Shown piece after piece: positions 16,396-27,330 of a DNA stretch of 64,000 nucleotides (positions are counted from its first letter, which is position 1; every line of letters starts with the position of its first letter). Made by a program: the position numbers and the translations under genes. The notes beneath the pieces are model-generated. The model saw only the letters and a program-made list of their open reading frames with translations. It did not search any database and was not told where the DNA came from. This stretch comes from Streptococcus mitis. Its GTDB lineage: Bacteria; Bacillota; Bacilli; Lactobacillales; Streptococcaceae. The stretch is taken from contig NZ_CP047883.1 in the NCBI RefSeq assembly GCF_013305725.1, positions 1,715,001 to 1,779,000 of the forward strand, given 5' to 3'.

Positions 16396-18762
16396 ATGGA
16401 AGTTTATTTTTCAGGAACCATTGAACGGATTATTTTTGAAAATCCCAGCAATTTTTATCGCATCCTCCTCCTAGAAATCGACGATACGGACGCAGAGGAT
16501 TTTGATGATTTTGAAATTATTGTCACCGGTACCATGGCTGACGTGATTGAGGGAGAAGACTATACTTTTTGGGGACAAATTGTCCAGCACTCCAAGTATG
16601 GGGAACAACTGCAAATCAGTCGTTATGAAAGAGCAAAACCAACTAGCAAGGGCTTGGTCAAGTACTTTTCAAGTAGCCATTTCAAGGGAATTGGTCTCAA
16701 GACAGCTCAGAAAATCGTGGATACCTATGGCGACAATACCATTGACGAAATTCTGCAACACCCAGAAAAGTTAGAAGGCATTGCAGGACTATCTGCAAAA
16801 AATCGCGAGGCTTTCGTCTCCACTCTCCGTCTCAACTACGGAACCGAGATGGTTTTGGCCAAACTAGCCAACTACGGCATTCCCAATAAACTAGCCTTCC
16901 AGATTCAAGATTTTTACAAGGAAGAAACCCTTGATGTGGTTGAAAATTATCCCTATCAGCTAGTTGAGGATATCAAGGGTTTGGGATTTACCATTGCTGA
17001 CCAACTAGCGGAGGAACTGGGCATCGAAAGTCAGGCTCCTGAGCGCTTTCGTGCCGGTCTAGTTCACAGTCTTTTTCAGGCCTGTATTGAAACAGGGGAC
17101 ACCTATGTTGAAGCACGGGATTTGCTGGAACAAACCCTTAATCTCCTTGAATCTTCTCGCCCCGTGGAACTGGATCCCAGCCAAGTGGCCCAAGAACTCT
17201 CCTACCTGATTGAAGAAGACAAGGTTCAGCAGGTTGATACCAAGATTTTTGACAACAGCCTCTTTTTCGCTGAGGAAGGCATCCGCAGTCACTTGGTTCG
17301 TATCCTTGAAAAAGGAAAACAGAAGAGTCATGATTTAGAAACCATTCAAAAACATATCGCTACTGTCGAAGAAGATCTGGAGATTGAATATGATAACATT
17401 CAAAAACAGGCTATCTGTGATGCTATCCAGAATAAGGTCTTTATCCTGACAGGTGGACCTGGTACTGGTAAGACAACTGTTATCAATGGGATCATCGCTG
17501 TCTATGCTCTTTTAGAAGGACTTGACCTCAGGAAAAAAAGCAACCTGCCGATTCTTCTTGCTGCTCCAACTGGACGAGCCGCTCGGCGCATGAATGAATT
17601 GACAGGTTTGCCTAGCGCGACCATACACCGCCATTTGGGAATGACAGGGGACGATGATACCAGTCATCTGGAAGATTATCTGGATGCTGACTTTATCATC
17701 GTAGATGAATTTTCCATGGTGGATACTTGGCTGGCCAACCAACTCTTCTCCAACATCTCTTCTAACAGTAAAATTCTCATCGTAGGTGACAGCGACCAAC
17801 TACCGTCTGTCAGCCCTGGACAGGTTCTAGCGGATCTGCTTCATATTCCCTTGATTCCTCAGACTCGTTTGGAAAAAATTTACCGACAAAGCGAAGAATC
17901 AACCATCGTCACCCTAGCTAGTCAGATTCGACAGGGTATCTTGCCAGCTGATTTCACCCAGAAAAAAGCAGACCGTTCCTACTTTGAAATTGCTAGTGGC
18001 CATATTCCTGCTACGATTGAGAAAATCTTAGGCGCTGCCCTAAGAAGTGGTATCCCTGCCCGTGATATCCAAGTTCTGGCGCCCATGTACCGAGGAACAG
18101 CAGGGATTGATGCCATCAATCAGCTCATGCAAGACCTCCTGAACCCACCACAAAAAGATCAACTCAGTTTTGAAGCTCCCCAGTGCCACTATCGCAAGGG
18201 AGACAAGGTCATTCATTTGGTCAACGATGCTGAAATCAATGTCTTTAATGGAGATTTAGGAGCCATCACAGACCTGATTCCGAGTAAATACACTGAGTCG
18301 AAACAAGACGAGATTGTCATTGATTTTGATGGCAACGAGGTTTCTTACCCACGTAACGAATGGTACAAAATTCGCTTGGCCTATGCCATGAGTATCCATA
18401 AGTCCCAGGGAAGTGAGTTCCCTGTTGTCATCCTACCTATCACCAGTGCTAGTAGGCGTATGCTGGAGCGCAATCTCATCTATACAGCCATTACACGCGC
18501 CAAAAGCAAGCTTATCTTACTAGGCGAATTACAGGCCTTCGACTATGCTACCCAACATATCGGAACTGCCCGAAAAACCTATCTGATTGAACGTTTCAGT
18601 GATTTATTGGAGAATGTTGAAGAAAAGCAACCAGCTGTCTCTGAAACTGCCACATCAAGTGCCTCTGAACAATCCTACATCCTAACCGAAGAAAACTGGG
18701 ATAGCATCCCCGCCATGATTGGGATTACAGATGCAGACCTCAAAGAGATTTTTGGAAAATAG
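16396..18762 (+). CDS. recD2: ATP-dependent 5'-3' DNA helicase RecD2
   Basis: RecD2-type superfamily 1B helicase acting in DNA repair without RecBC. The 788-residue protein has an N-terminal OB/helix-hairpin-helix region (about 90-190, including FKGIGLKTAQKIV), Walker A GGPGTGKTTVIN, motif II IIVDEFSMVD, motif III GDSDQLPSVSPG, and the late motif AMSIHKSQGSEFPVV. The frame opens upstream in a TTG within the BOX at 16342, and another ATG is at 16381, but AAAGGA sits 5 bases before the ATG at 16396 (MEVYFSG), the family's usual start. Confidence 0.95.
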   Translation: MEVYFSGTIERIIFENPSNFYRILLLEIDDTDAEDFDDFEIIVTGTMADVIEGEDYTFWGQIVQHSKYGEQLQISRYERAKPTSKGLVKYFSSSHFKGIGLKTAQKIVDTYGDNTIDEILQHPEKLEGIAGLSAKNREAFVSTLRLNYGTEMVLAKLANYGIPNKLAFQIQDFYKEETLDVVENYPYQLVEDIKGLGFTIADQLAEELGIESQAPERFRAGLVHSLFQACIETGDTYVEARDLLEQTLNLLESSRPVELDPSQVAQELSYLIEEDKVQQVDTKIFDNSLFFAEEGIRSHLVRILEKGKQKSHDLETIQKHIATVEEDLEIEYDNIQKQAICDAIQNKVFILTGGPGTGKTTVINGIIAVYALLEGLDLRKKSNLPILLAAPTGRAARRMNELTGLPSATIHRHLGMTGDDDTSHLEDYLDADFIIVDEFSMVDTWLANQLFSNISSNSKILIVGDSDQLPSVSPGQVLADLLHIPLIPQTRLEKIYRQSEESTIVTLASQIRQGILPADFTQKKADRSYFEIASGHIPATIEKILGAALRSGIPARDIQVLAPMYRGTAGIDAINQLMQDLLNPPQKDQLSFEAPQCHYRKGDKVIHLVNDAEINVFNGDLGAITDLIPSKYTESKQDEIVIDFDGNEVSYPRNEWYKIRLAYAMSIHKSQGSEFPVVILPITSASRRMLERNLIYTAITRAKSKLILLGELQAFDYATQHIGTARKTYLIERFSDLLENVEEKQPAVSETATSSASEQSYILTEENWDSIPAMIGITDADLKEIFGK

Positions 18763-18774
18763 TGCATAAGAAAA

Positions 18775-18792
18775 CCCACCAATTCAGGTGGG
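18775..18792. terminator. Bidirectional terminator between recD2 and tig
   Basis: Perfect stem CCCACC / GGTGGG with loop AATTCA; T-rich on both exits (ATTTTTG on plus, TTTTC on minus). Serves both convergent genes. Confidence 0.88.
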
Positions 18793-18809
18793 ATTTTTGT
18801 TTATTAAGA

Positions 18810-20093
18810 TTATTTAACTGTTGCTGTGCTTGTGATCAATTCAACAGCTTTTTTAATTGTGATATCATGTTTCAACATATCAGCTGAAAGCAAGCTTTGT
18901 ACTTGTGCCACTTCCATGTTGTAGTCTGCCGCCAATTGCTCGATTTCTTTTTGGATTTCTTCTTCTGAAGCGTCAAATCCTTCAGCTTTCGCAACTGCTT
19001 CGATAACAAGGTTAGTCTTCGTACGTGACTCAGCTTCTCCCTCGTATTGTTTGTGAAGATCTTCTTGAGTAGTTCCAGTGATTTGGAAGTACATGTCAGG
19101 GTTGATACCTTGACGTTGCAAGTTTCCAAGGAATTCATTTACTGAACGGTGAACTTCTTCGTGGATCATTTCTTCTGGAAGTTCTACGATTTCAGCGTTC
19201 TCTACAGCTTTATCAATTGCTGCACCTTCAACTGCATCTTTGTAAGCTTCTTCTTTAGCTTCAGACAATTCTTTGCGGTATTTTTCTTTCAATTCAGCAA
19301 GTGTTTCAACTTCTTCATCGATGTCTTTTGCAAGCTCATCGTCAAGAGCTGGAACTTCTTTAGCTTTTACTTCGTGGATAGTTGTTACGAATTTAGCTTC
19401 TTTACCTGCAAGGTCTTCTGCTTGGTAGTCTTCTGGGAATGTTACAACGACATCAACAGTTTCGCCAGCTGAGTGACCTACCAATTGGTCTTCGAAACCA
19501 GGGATGAATTGACCTGAACCAAGTCCAAGTGAGAAGTTTTCACCTTTTCCGCTATCAAATTCAACACCATCGATAGAACCAACGAAATCGATGACAACAG
19601 TGTCGCCGTTTTCAGCAGCAGCTTCTTTGATAACCAATTCAGCCAAGTTGTTGCGTTCACGTTCGATACGCTCTTCAACGTCAGCGTCTGTTACTTCTTT
19701 TTCTACATCTACTGATACTTCAAGGTTTTTGTAGTCACCCAATTTTACTTCAGGTTTTGTAACAACTTCAGCTGTGATAACCCAGTCTTGACCTTTTTCC
19801 ATTGAAGTCACGTCAATTTTTGGTTGTGCAACTACTTCAAGACCAGCTTCTTTTACTGCAGCTTCATAAGCGTTTGGCAAAAGAGCGTTCATAACATCTT
19901 GGTAAAGTGACTCTTCACCAAATTTTTTGTCGAAGATAGGGCGTGGAAGGTGACCTTTACGGAAACCTGGAACATTAAGAGATTTCTTCACTGAGTTGAA
20001 GACACGGTCCAATTCTGGTTTGATTTGGTCTTGAGAGATAGTAAAAGTCAAGACACCACGGTTTGTTTCTTTGTTTTCAAATGATACAGACAT
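18810..20093 (-). CDS. tig: Trigger factor
   Basis: Ribosome-bound chaperone and peptidyl-prolyl isomerase. The 427-residue protein has the N-terminal ribosome-binding domain with the signature [12 protein letters not shown] (about 40-51), the FKBP-type PPIase domain (about 155-245; [29 protein letters not shown]), and the C-terminal helical arms. Own promoter at 20131-20160 and shared terminator at 18775. Codon use is that of a highly expressed gene. Confidence 0.97.
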   Translation of the reverse strand: MSVSFENKETNRGVLTFTISQDQIKPELDRVFNSVKKSLNVPGFRKGHLPRPIFDKKFGEESLYQDVMNALLPNAYEAAVKEAGLEVVAQPKIDVTSMEKGQDWVITAEVVTKPEVKLGDYKNLEVSVDVEKEVTDADVEERIERERNNLAELVIKEAAAENGDTVVIDFVGSIDGVEFDSGKGENFSLGLGSGQFIPGFEDQLVGHSAGETVDVVVTFPEDYQAEDLAGKEAKFVTTIHEVKAKEVPALDDELAKDIDEEVETLAELKEKYRKELSEAKEEAYKDAVEGAAIDKAVENAEIVELPEEMIHEEVHRSVNEFLGNLQRQGINPDMYFQITGTTQEDLHKQYEGEAESRTKTNLVIEAVAKAEGFDASEEEIQKEIEQLAADYNMEVAQVQSLLSADMLKHDITIKKAVELITSTATVK

Positions 20094-20130
20094 TCTGTCA
20101 TTTCTCCTTAAAATTTTTTAAATACAGTCT

Positions 20131-20160
20131 ATTATAACATAAATGGGCGACTTTTTTCAA
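20131..20160 (-). promoter_or_regulatory. Promoter of tig
   Basis: -35 TTGAAA (20155-20160), 18-base spacer, -10 TATAAT (20131-20136) on the minus strand, 38 bases before the tig start codon. Confidence 0.85.
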
Positions 20161-20185
20161 GTAATGAATGCGCTTTTCAATGACG

Positions 20186-20842
20186 CTAGAGGTACTGGCT
20201 TGCTTCTTTGATACTAAGGTCAGCCATTCTTTCCTGGTTTTTCTCAATGAAGCCTGCTACCCAAGTTGGATTGGTTTTGGAGTAGTCTCTTAGAGCCCAG
20301 CCAATGGCTTTATTGATAAAGAATTCTGTTTGGTTCAAATTATGAAGCAGAATCTTTTCCATTAATTGAACATTGGTCTTCTCTTTTCTTAACAACTGGT
20401 GGTCAATAGCGACACGTCTCAACCAGATATTATCTGATAGGCTCCATTTAAAGATTATTTCTTCTAGTTCAGGGTGGTCATACACCAAACTCCCTACTAC
20501 TCGATCTAGGATATCTACGGTATCCCACTAGGATTTTGTGACGACTAACCGCTCAAGCTTAGGTAAATCGTTCTCCGTTAGATAAGACTGCATGGCTTTC
20601 AAATAATTTGCAGCCACATACTGGTATTCTCTAGATTCTTTTTCCCAGCAAGTATCTACAAAATTCCAGTCGATAATCTTTGTTTTTTTCGCTTTTGGAA
20701 AGTATTTTTTATAGAGTGCATTTCTTTCAGGAGCCGCAATACCTAGGAAGAAAAATTGATGGCGCATATAGACTTCCATGGGCCCTGCATTTTTTGAATC
20801 TTTTGCCGCTTCTAGCTCAACAAGTAAATCTGTTAGACTCAT
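20186..20842 (-). pseudogene. AlkD-type DNA alkylation repair gene, interrupted by an in-frame amber codon
   Basis: The two open frames 20528-20842 (104 residues) and 20186-20527 (113 residues) are in the same frame and join at one TAG at 20528-20530. Together they make a HEAT-repeat DNA glycosylase of the AlkD family, about 218 residues: N-terminal GPMEVYMRHQFFFLG, central VTKS-stop-WDTVDILD, C-terminal NKAIGWALRDYSKTNP. In the family the central motif is usually SWWDTVD, whose Trp and Asp residues line the active site; the TAG sits where the first Trp (TGG) is expected. No frameshift or other damage is seen, so the loss looks recent. It directly follows liaR with no gap. Confidence 0.88.
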
Positions 20843-21475
20843 CTAAAACTCCTCATGCCCCACCAAGTGGTGCTGAAAGGCATAGACTGCAGCCTGGGTA
20901 CGATCGCTGACTTCAAGTTTGGCTAGGATATTAGACACATGGGTCTTGACCGTCTTGAGAGAGATAAAAAGTTCGTCTGCGATGCGCTGATTTTCATAGC
21001 CCTTAGCGATGAGTTGGAGAACATCTCGCTCACGCGCAGTCAAGTCCTCATGTAGTTCTATGTGATTGCGGTGGTATTCGACCTTCTTGCTGACCTCTTG
21101 TTCAATAGCCAGCTCGCCAGCAGCCACCTTACGGACGGCATGGAGTAGTTCGTCTGCACTAGAAGTCTTGAGCATATATCCCCTAGCACCAGCATTTAAG
21201 ACAGGCATGATTTTTTCATTGTCCAAGTAAGAACTCACAATCAAAATCTTAGCTTCAGGCCATTCTTTGAGGATGGCCAAGGTCGCATCAATCCCATTCA
21301 TCTCAGGCATGACGATATCCATGACAATAACATCCGGACGCAATTCCAAAGCTAAGTCAATACCCTGAAACCCGTTGGACGCTTCCCCTACAACTTCTAC
21401 ATCATCTTGGAGGTCAAAGTAGCTTTTCAATCCCAATCGAACCATTTCGTGGTCATCTACTAGTAAAATTTTCAT
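20843..21475 (-). CDS. liaR: Response regulator LiaR
   Basis: Partner of LiaS in the cell-envelope stress system. The 210-residue NarL/FixJ-type regulator has a receiver domain (MKILLVDDHEMVRLGL; phospho-Asp in VIVMDIVMPEM; Lys in MLKTSSADEL) and a C-terminal LuxR-type helix-turn-helix (LTARERDVLQLIAKGYENQRIADELFISLKTVKTHV). The frame extends 16 codons upstream; the ATG at 21475 follows AAGGAG and begins the canonical MKILLVDDHE. Last intact gene of liaF-liaS-liaR; the broken alkD-type gene follows immediately. Confidence 0.94.
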   Translation of the reverse strand: MKILLVDDHEMVRLGLKSYFDLQDDVEVVGEASNGFQGIDLALELRPDVIVMDIVMPEMNGIDATLAILKEWPEAKILIVSSYLDNEKIMPVLNAGARGYMLKTSSADELLHAVRKVAAGELAIEQEVSKKVEYHRNHIELHEDLTARERDVLQLIAKGYENQRIADELFISLKTVKTHVSNILAKLEVSDRTQAAVYAFQHHLVGHEEF

Positions 21476-21488
21476 CTTTACTCCTTTA

Positions 21489-22484
21489 TCATTCCTTATC
21501 GAGCAGGGGAATACGGATATCAACTGCCAGCCCTTGCTTGGGAGCTGTTAATAACTGAACCGTCCCTGCCATATCTTCAACCCGCTCCTTGATATTACGT
21601 AGTCCATAACTCAAGTCATCTAAACTCCCTAACTGAAAACCAATTCCATTGTCTACCACCTTCAGTTGCAATTCAACATCCGTCTGATAGAGATAGACAT
21701 CCAAACAAGAGGCCTGGGCATGGCGGAGGGTATTGCTGATCAATTCTTGCAGGATACGGAAGATATGTTCCTCGATTTTCTTGGGCAATTTCGTCACATT
21801 TTGCTTAAGACTAACTCTGAGATCACTCTTGTCCTCAAGCTCTTTTAAGAGGATTTGAATTCCCTCAACCAGACTCTTCTGCTCTAGTTCAACCGGTCGC
21901 AAATGCAAGAGCAAGACCCGCAAATCCTTCTGGGCGGTTTCTAAAATAGCTGTGACACTCTGCAACTGGGTCTGCATCTTTTCTCTATCCAATTTCAAAG
22001 CCTGTTGACTAATACCCGATAAAATCATGTGGGCCGCAAACAACTCCTGACTGACCGTATCATGCAAATCCCGAGCAATCCGCTTCCGTTCCTTCTCGAT
22101 GATTTCCTCTTCCTGAGCAAGACTGTGATTTTCTGCTTTTTGAAGAGCTTCTGTCAAGAGGTTAAGTTTGCCTGACAAGGACTTGAAGCTGGCATCCAAA
22201 TCTGGATCTGCAAGCTGAACCACTTCTTGCCCTGCCAACAAACGCTTGAGATTAGCCTGCATTTTTCTTAGAGAAAGCTCTTCAACACCTCTCCAAAACA
22301 AGGCTAAGAGAAAGGTCATGGACATACTGAAGACCAATAATAAAAAAACAAATTTTTCTGTTTTTTCTATATCATGCAAGAAAATAGACCAGTCAAAGTC
22401 AAGCATTTCCAGCAAGCTGTGGGAGAAAAATAAGACAAACAAAATGGAGGTGAGAGCAATCATTACATAGGCTTGTTTTTTCAT
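21489..22484 (-). CDS. liaS: Sensor histidine kinase LiaS
   Basis: Membrane histidine kinase sensing cell-envelope stress. The 331-residue protein has two N-terminal membrane segments (about 7-27 and 44-66) with a very short loop between them, the intramembrane-sensing type, then a HisKA_3 domain with the phospho-accepting His in RKRIARDLHDTVSQELFAAH and the HATPase domain (VVDNGIGFQ, YGLRNIKERV). Its start overlaps the liaF stop by 4 bases. Confidence 0.94.
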   Translation of the reverse strand: MKKQAYVMIALTSILFVLFFSHSLLEMLDFDWSIFLHDIEKTEKFVFLLLVFSMSMTFLLALFWRGVEELSLRKMQANLKRLLAGQEVVQLADPDLDASFKSLSGKLNLLTEALQKAENHSLAQEEEIIEKERKRIARDLHDTVSQELFAAHMILSGISQQALKLDREKMQTQLQSVTAILETAQKDLRVLLLHLRPVELEQKSLVEGIQILLKELEDKSDLRVSLKQNVTKLPKKIEEHIFRILQELISNTLRHAQASCLDVYLYQTDVELQLKVVDNGIGFQLGSLDDLSYGLRNIKERVEDMAGTVQLLTAPKQGLAVDIRIPLLDKE

Positions 22485-23179
22485 CCTCTGACCACCTCCA
22501 CATCGCCAATCATAGTGGTCAAGAAAATCTTGACACTCTTGTTACTCTTGAGATAGTCTCTTGTTTCTTGATGATAGTGTTCATTGCGGAGGGCTCGCTT
22601 GGGCTGGTTGAAAAAAGTCAAATCACCATAGAGGCAGTTAACGCTAAGACTGACTTCCACATCTACAGGTACAATGATTTTGGTCGTTCCTACCATCTTT
22701 CTGAGAATAATGACATTGTCATGATTGGTTAGAATGACCCTCTCTAGATGAATTGTATCCTTGCCCATGAGGCGAAAGAGATTGATATCATCAAACTGGC
22801 AAGTCTGGTAGCTTGAAAAATGATGAAGATTTCCAAACCAACGATTTTTCTCCTTCTTAACCGTAACCACCTCTTCAAAAACCAAATTGGTCTGCTCTTT
22901 TTCTTGGTTCATCATCGGATAAAGTAGAAAGAGGCTATAGATAACCGCAACAAAAATAGCTAGAATCACAAAAGGATTGAGCATGACGATAAAAAAGAAG
23001 AGAATGGTTGCCACTACTAAAAGAAGATTATTGCCCTCTTTACCAGTGTAATAGCGAATCAAAAGTAAAAAGAGGAATAAAATCAGCAGAAAACGCGAAA
23101 AATGCTCTGATACCATCAAAATCAGAGCTCCTGTCAAAAGACAAGCTTCAATAAATAAAAAGATTTTAAATTTTCTCAT
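22481..23179 (-). CDS. liaF: LiaF, inhibitor of the LiaSR system
   Basis: A 232-residue membrane protein that holds LiaS inactive without stress. It has about four N-terminal membrane segments (residues 5-105), then the cytoplasmic DUF2154/LiaF-like C-terminal domain containing FGNLHHFSSY, DDINLFRLMGKDTIHLE and VNCLYGDLTFF. The frame runs upstream to 23224; the ATG at 23179 follows GGGAGAGG. First gene of the liaFSR operon, with a possible autoregulated promoter (23199-23236). Confidence 0.9.
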   Translation of the reverse strand: MRKFKIFLFIEACLLTGALILMVSEHFSRFLLILFLFLLLIRYYTGKEGNNLLLVVATILFFFIVMLNPFVILAIFVAVIYSLFLLYPMMNQEKEQTNLVFEEVVTVKKEKNRWFGNLHHFSSYQTCQFDDINLFRLMGKDTIHLERVILTNHDNVIILRKMVGTTKIIVPVDVEVSLSVNCLYGDLTFFNQPKRALRNEHYHQETRDYLKSNKSVKIFLTTMIGDVEVVRG

Positions 23180-23198
23180 AGTGCATCCTCTCCCTTCT

Positions 23199-23236
23199 AT
23201 TTTATCACAATTCAAAAAAGTCACCTCAGTCTGAGG
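23199..23236 (-). promoter_or_regulatory. Putative liaFSR promoter with overlapping palindrome
   Basis: On the minus strand a -10 TAAAAT (23199-23204) has no good -35 at 17 bases; in that place lies a perfect 13-base palindrome CCTCAGACTGAGG (23224-23236). A weak -35 covered by a palindrome is typical of activator-dependent promoters, and liaFSR operons are usually autoregulated by LiaR. The link to LiaR is inference. Confidence 0.45.
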
Positions 23237-23243
23237 ATGGAAA

Positions 23244-25242
<1,999 letters not shown>

Positions 25243-25256
<14 letters not shown>

Positions 25257-26196
25257 CTTGGCTTAAATCCTTTGTTTTTGACACAATCAAGCGGTAACGC
25301 TGACTGAAGATTTCAGATAAATGCTCCAAGTCTTTCTCCTGACAAAGAACTTTGACATTGGGACCAGCATCCATAGTAAAGTAGCAGGCTTCTCCTTTCT
25401 CACGAAGCTGGCGGACAAAGTCCATGGCTTCATAGCTTGCATCCGTCAGATAAGAAAAGGCTGGTGATGCTGTTTTGGTCGTAGCGTGCATAGCAAGGGC
25501 ATTTTTCTCAGTCAATTCCCCAACCTTGACAAAATCATTTTCTTTGAGGTAAACCAGCATATCCTGATAATCCTTCTCAGACTGACGCACCCATTCATCA
25601 AAGGTCGTCGAGGTTTCCACACAAAGTTTCATCCCGTCACGGCTAGAGATTGGTTTTTTCTTGTCCTCTAGCACCAACATAATCATAGCTAGTTTCAAGT
25701 CTGTCTCTACAGGGTAAATCTCTCCGCTATCCTTGTCCCAGGCTCCTAGCGGTCCATAAAAACTCCGAGAGGAAGATCCTGAGGCAAACTTCGCTTCCTG
25801 CGCTAACTGACTTCTATCCAATCCAAGCTTGAAATAAGCATTGCAAGCCTTGACCAAGGCAGACAAACCACTAGAACTTGATGACAAGCCCGCTGCGGTA
25901 GGCATATTATTTTGAGTATCAATTCGAACAAAGCCTTCTCCAACTGGACGGTAGCGGTCAATAATCTTGCTCATCTTAGCATGCTCTGCCTCATTTTGTA
26001 GCTGACCATTGATATAAAAGACATCAGCTGTCGCATCCGTCGGTAGAGATGACAGAGTCGTCTCTGTGTACATATTTTCCAAAGTCAGAGAGATACTGCT
26101 AGTAGCAGGCACCATCTCTTTTTCTTTTTTCTTTCCCCAATATTTGATAATAGCAATATTTGCGTAGGAACGTACTGTTACAGGCTCTCGATCCAT
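25243..26196 (-). CDS. mvaD: Diphosphomevalonate decarboxylase
   Basis: Makes isopentenyl diphosphate by ATP-dependent decarboxylation. The 317-residue GHMP-fold enzyme starts with VRSYANIAIIKYWGKK (catalytic Lys region), has the phosphate loop MPTAAGLSSSSSGLSAL, and YFTMDAGPNVKVL with the catalytic Asp region. Overlaps mvaK1 (by 19 bases) and mvaK2. Confidence 0.96.
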
Positions 26197-27056
26197 GTCT
26201 GAACAGCTCCTTTCTCTTCTAATCTTTCTGCTAGTTCTTGTGCGTGTGTTAAATTATCTGCCAAGGCTATGATACAGCCTCCTAGTCCACCACCGCTCAT
26301 CTTGGCACCCAGAGCACCATGGCTAAGAGCCGTTTCAACTAGAGAATCCGCCTCAGGGCTACTAACACCAATTTCTTTTAGATGTAAATGCGCTTGACTG
26401 AGGATTTGTCCCAGTCCTTCAGCATCTTTTTGTGAAATCGCTTCTTCTGCTTGCTGGGTCAATTCTCCCAGGGCATGCAAAAACGGCAGGGCATCCTTCC
26501 CCTTGCTTTGAACCACTTGGATGGCTTCACGAGTCTGGCCATAAACGCCTGTATCAGCAATCACCAAATAGGCGGATAAATCCATCTCAAGCTCTGTAAA
26601 TCCTACATTCTTAATAAAGCGAATAGGCTGGTCACTGAGACAGGTCTTGGCATCCAAACCACTCGGATTCATATGAGCAATCATCTCAGCCCGATTGACC
26701 AAGATTTCTAATACATCATGAGGCAGTTCTGCCTCATAGTAGTCAAAAACCGCACGAATAGCCGCTATGCTGATAGCAGCTGACGAACCCATTCCCCGTT
26801 TTTCAGGGATAGCCGAGTCAATCTCACAGCGAATGCAGGCTTCTTTGATATCCAAATACTCCAGCGAAGCATAAACTGCCATGGACAAGGTATCCTCCTC
26901 ATAGAGGCGCCAAGGACTTTCTGCAGGAACTACCTTACAAGTCACCTCCACCTCCAAAAGAGGCAAGGAAATAGCAGGATAGCCGTAAACGACCGCATGC
27001 TCCCCTATTAAAATAATCTTACTATGTGCCTGACCGACACCAACCTTTTTTGTCAT
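26178..27056 (-). CDS. mvaK1: Mevalonate kinase
   Basis: First kinase of the lower mevalonate pathway; the streptococcal enzyme is known to be feedback-inhibited by diphosphomevalonate. The 292-residue GHMP kinase has AHSKIILIGEHAVVYGYPA at the N-terminus, the ATP loop PEKRGMGSSAAISIAA, and the C-terminal GAKMSGGGLGGCIIAL. First gene of the operon, 33 bases after a complete BOX element. No clear promoter was assigned between the BOX and the gene. Confidence 0.96.
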   Translation of the reverse strand: MTKKVGVGQAHSKIILIGEHAVVYGYPAISLPLLEVEVTCKVVPAESPWRLYEEDTLSMAVYASLEYLDIKEACIRCEIDSAIPEKRGMGSSAAISIAAIRAVFDYYEAELPHDVLEILVNRAEMIAHMNPSGLDAKTCLSDQPIRFIKNVGFTELEMDLSAYLVIADTGVYGQTREAIQVVQSKGKDALPFLHALGELTQQAEEAISQKDAEGLGQILSQAHLHLKEIGVSSPEADSLVETALSHGALGAKMSGGGLGGCIIALADNLTHAQELAERLEEKGAVQTWIESL

Positions 27057-27088
27057 TTTTTCCTTTTGCTAGACGAAAAAGCCGTCTC

Positions 27089-27239
27089 ATACTCAATGAA
27101 AATCAAAAAGCAAACTAGGAAACTAGCCGCAGGTTGCTCAAAACACTGTTTTGAGGTTGTAGATAAGACTGACGAAGTCAGTCACATATATACGGTAAGG
27201 CGACGCTGACGTGGTTTGAATTTGATTTTCGAAGAGTAT
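27089..27239 (-). repeat. Complete BOX element (A1-B1-C1)
   Basis: The longest BOX copy in the window, about 151 bases. On the plus strand it begins ATACTCAATGAAAATCAAAA (boxC end), has the boxB arms CTCAAAACA/TGTTTTGAG and GACTGACGAAGTCAGTC, then the boxA core TACGGTAAGGCGACGCTGACG, and ends GATTTTCGAAGAGTAT. It reads A-to-C on the minus strand and lies upstream of mvaK1. Confidence 0.93.
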
Positions 27240-27299
27240 TATTTTTTCCTACAAGTATTTATTCTCTCCTATCTATTTTATTATATTTTCACAAAAAAA

Positions 27300-27322
27300 G
27301 CGATTGTTTCCTTCACAATCGC
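27300..27322 (-). terminator. Terminator of the choline-binding protein operon
   Basis: GGCGATTGT, 7-base loop, ACAATCGC followed by a run of seven T on the minus strand, 8 bases past the second cbp stop. Confidence 0.88.
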
Positions 27323-27330
27323 CTCTTTCA

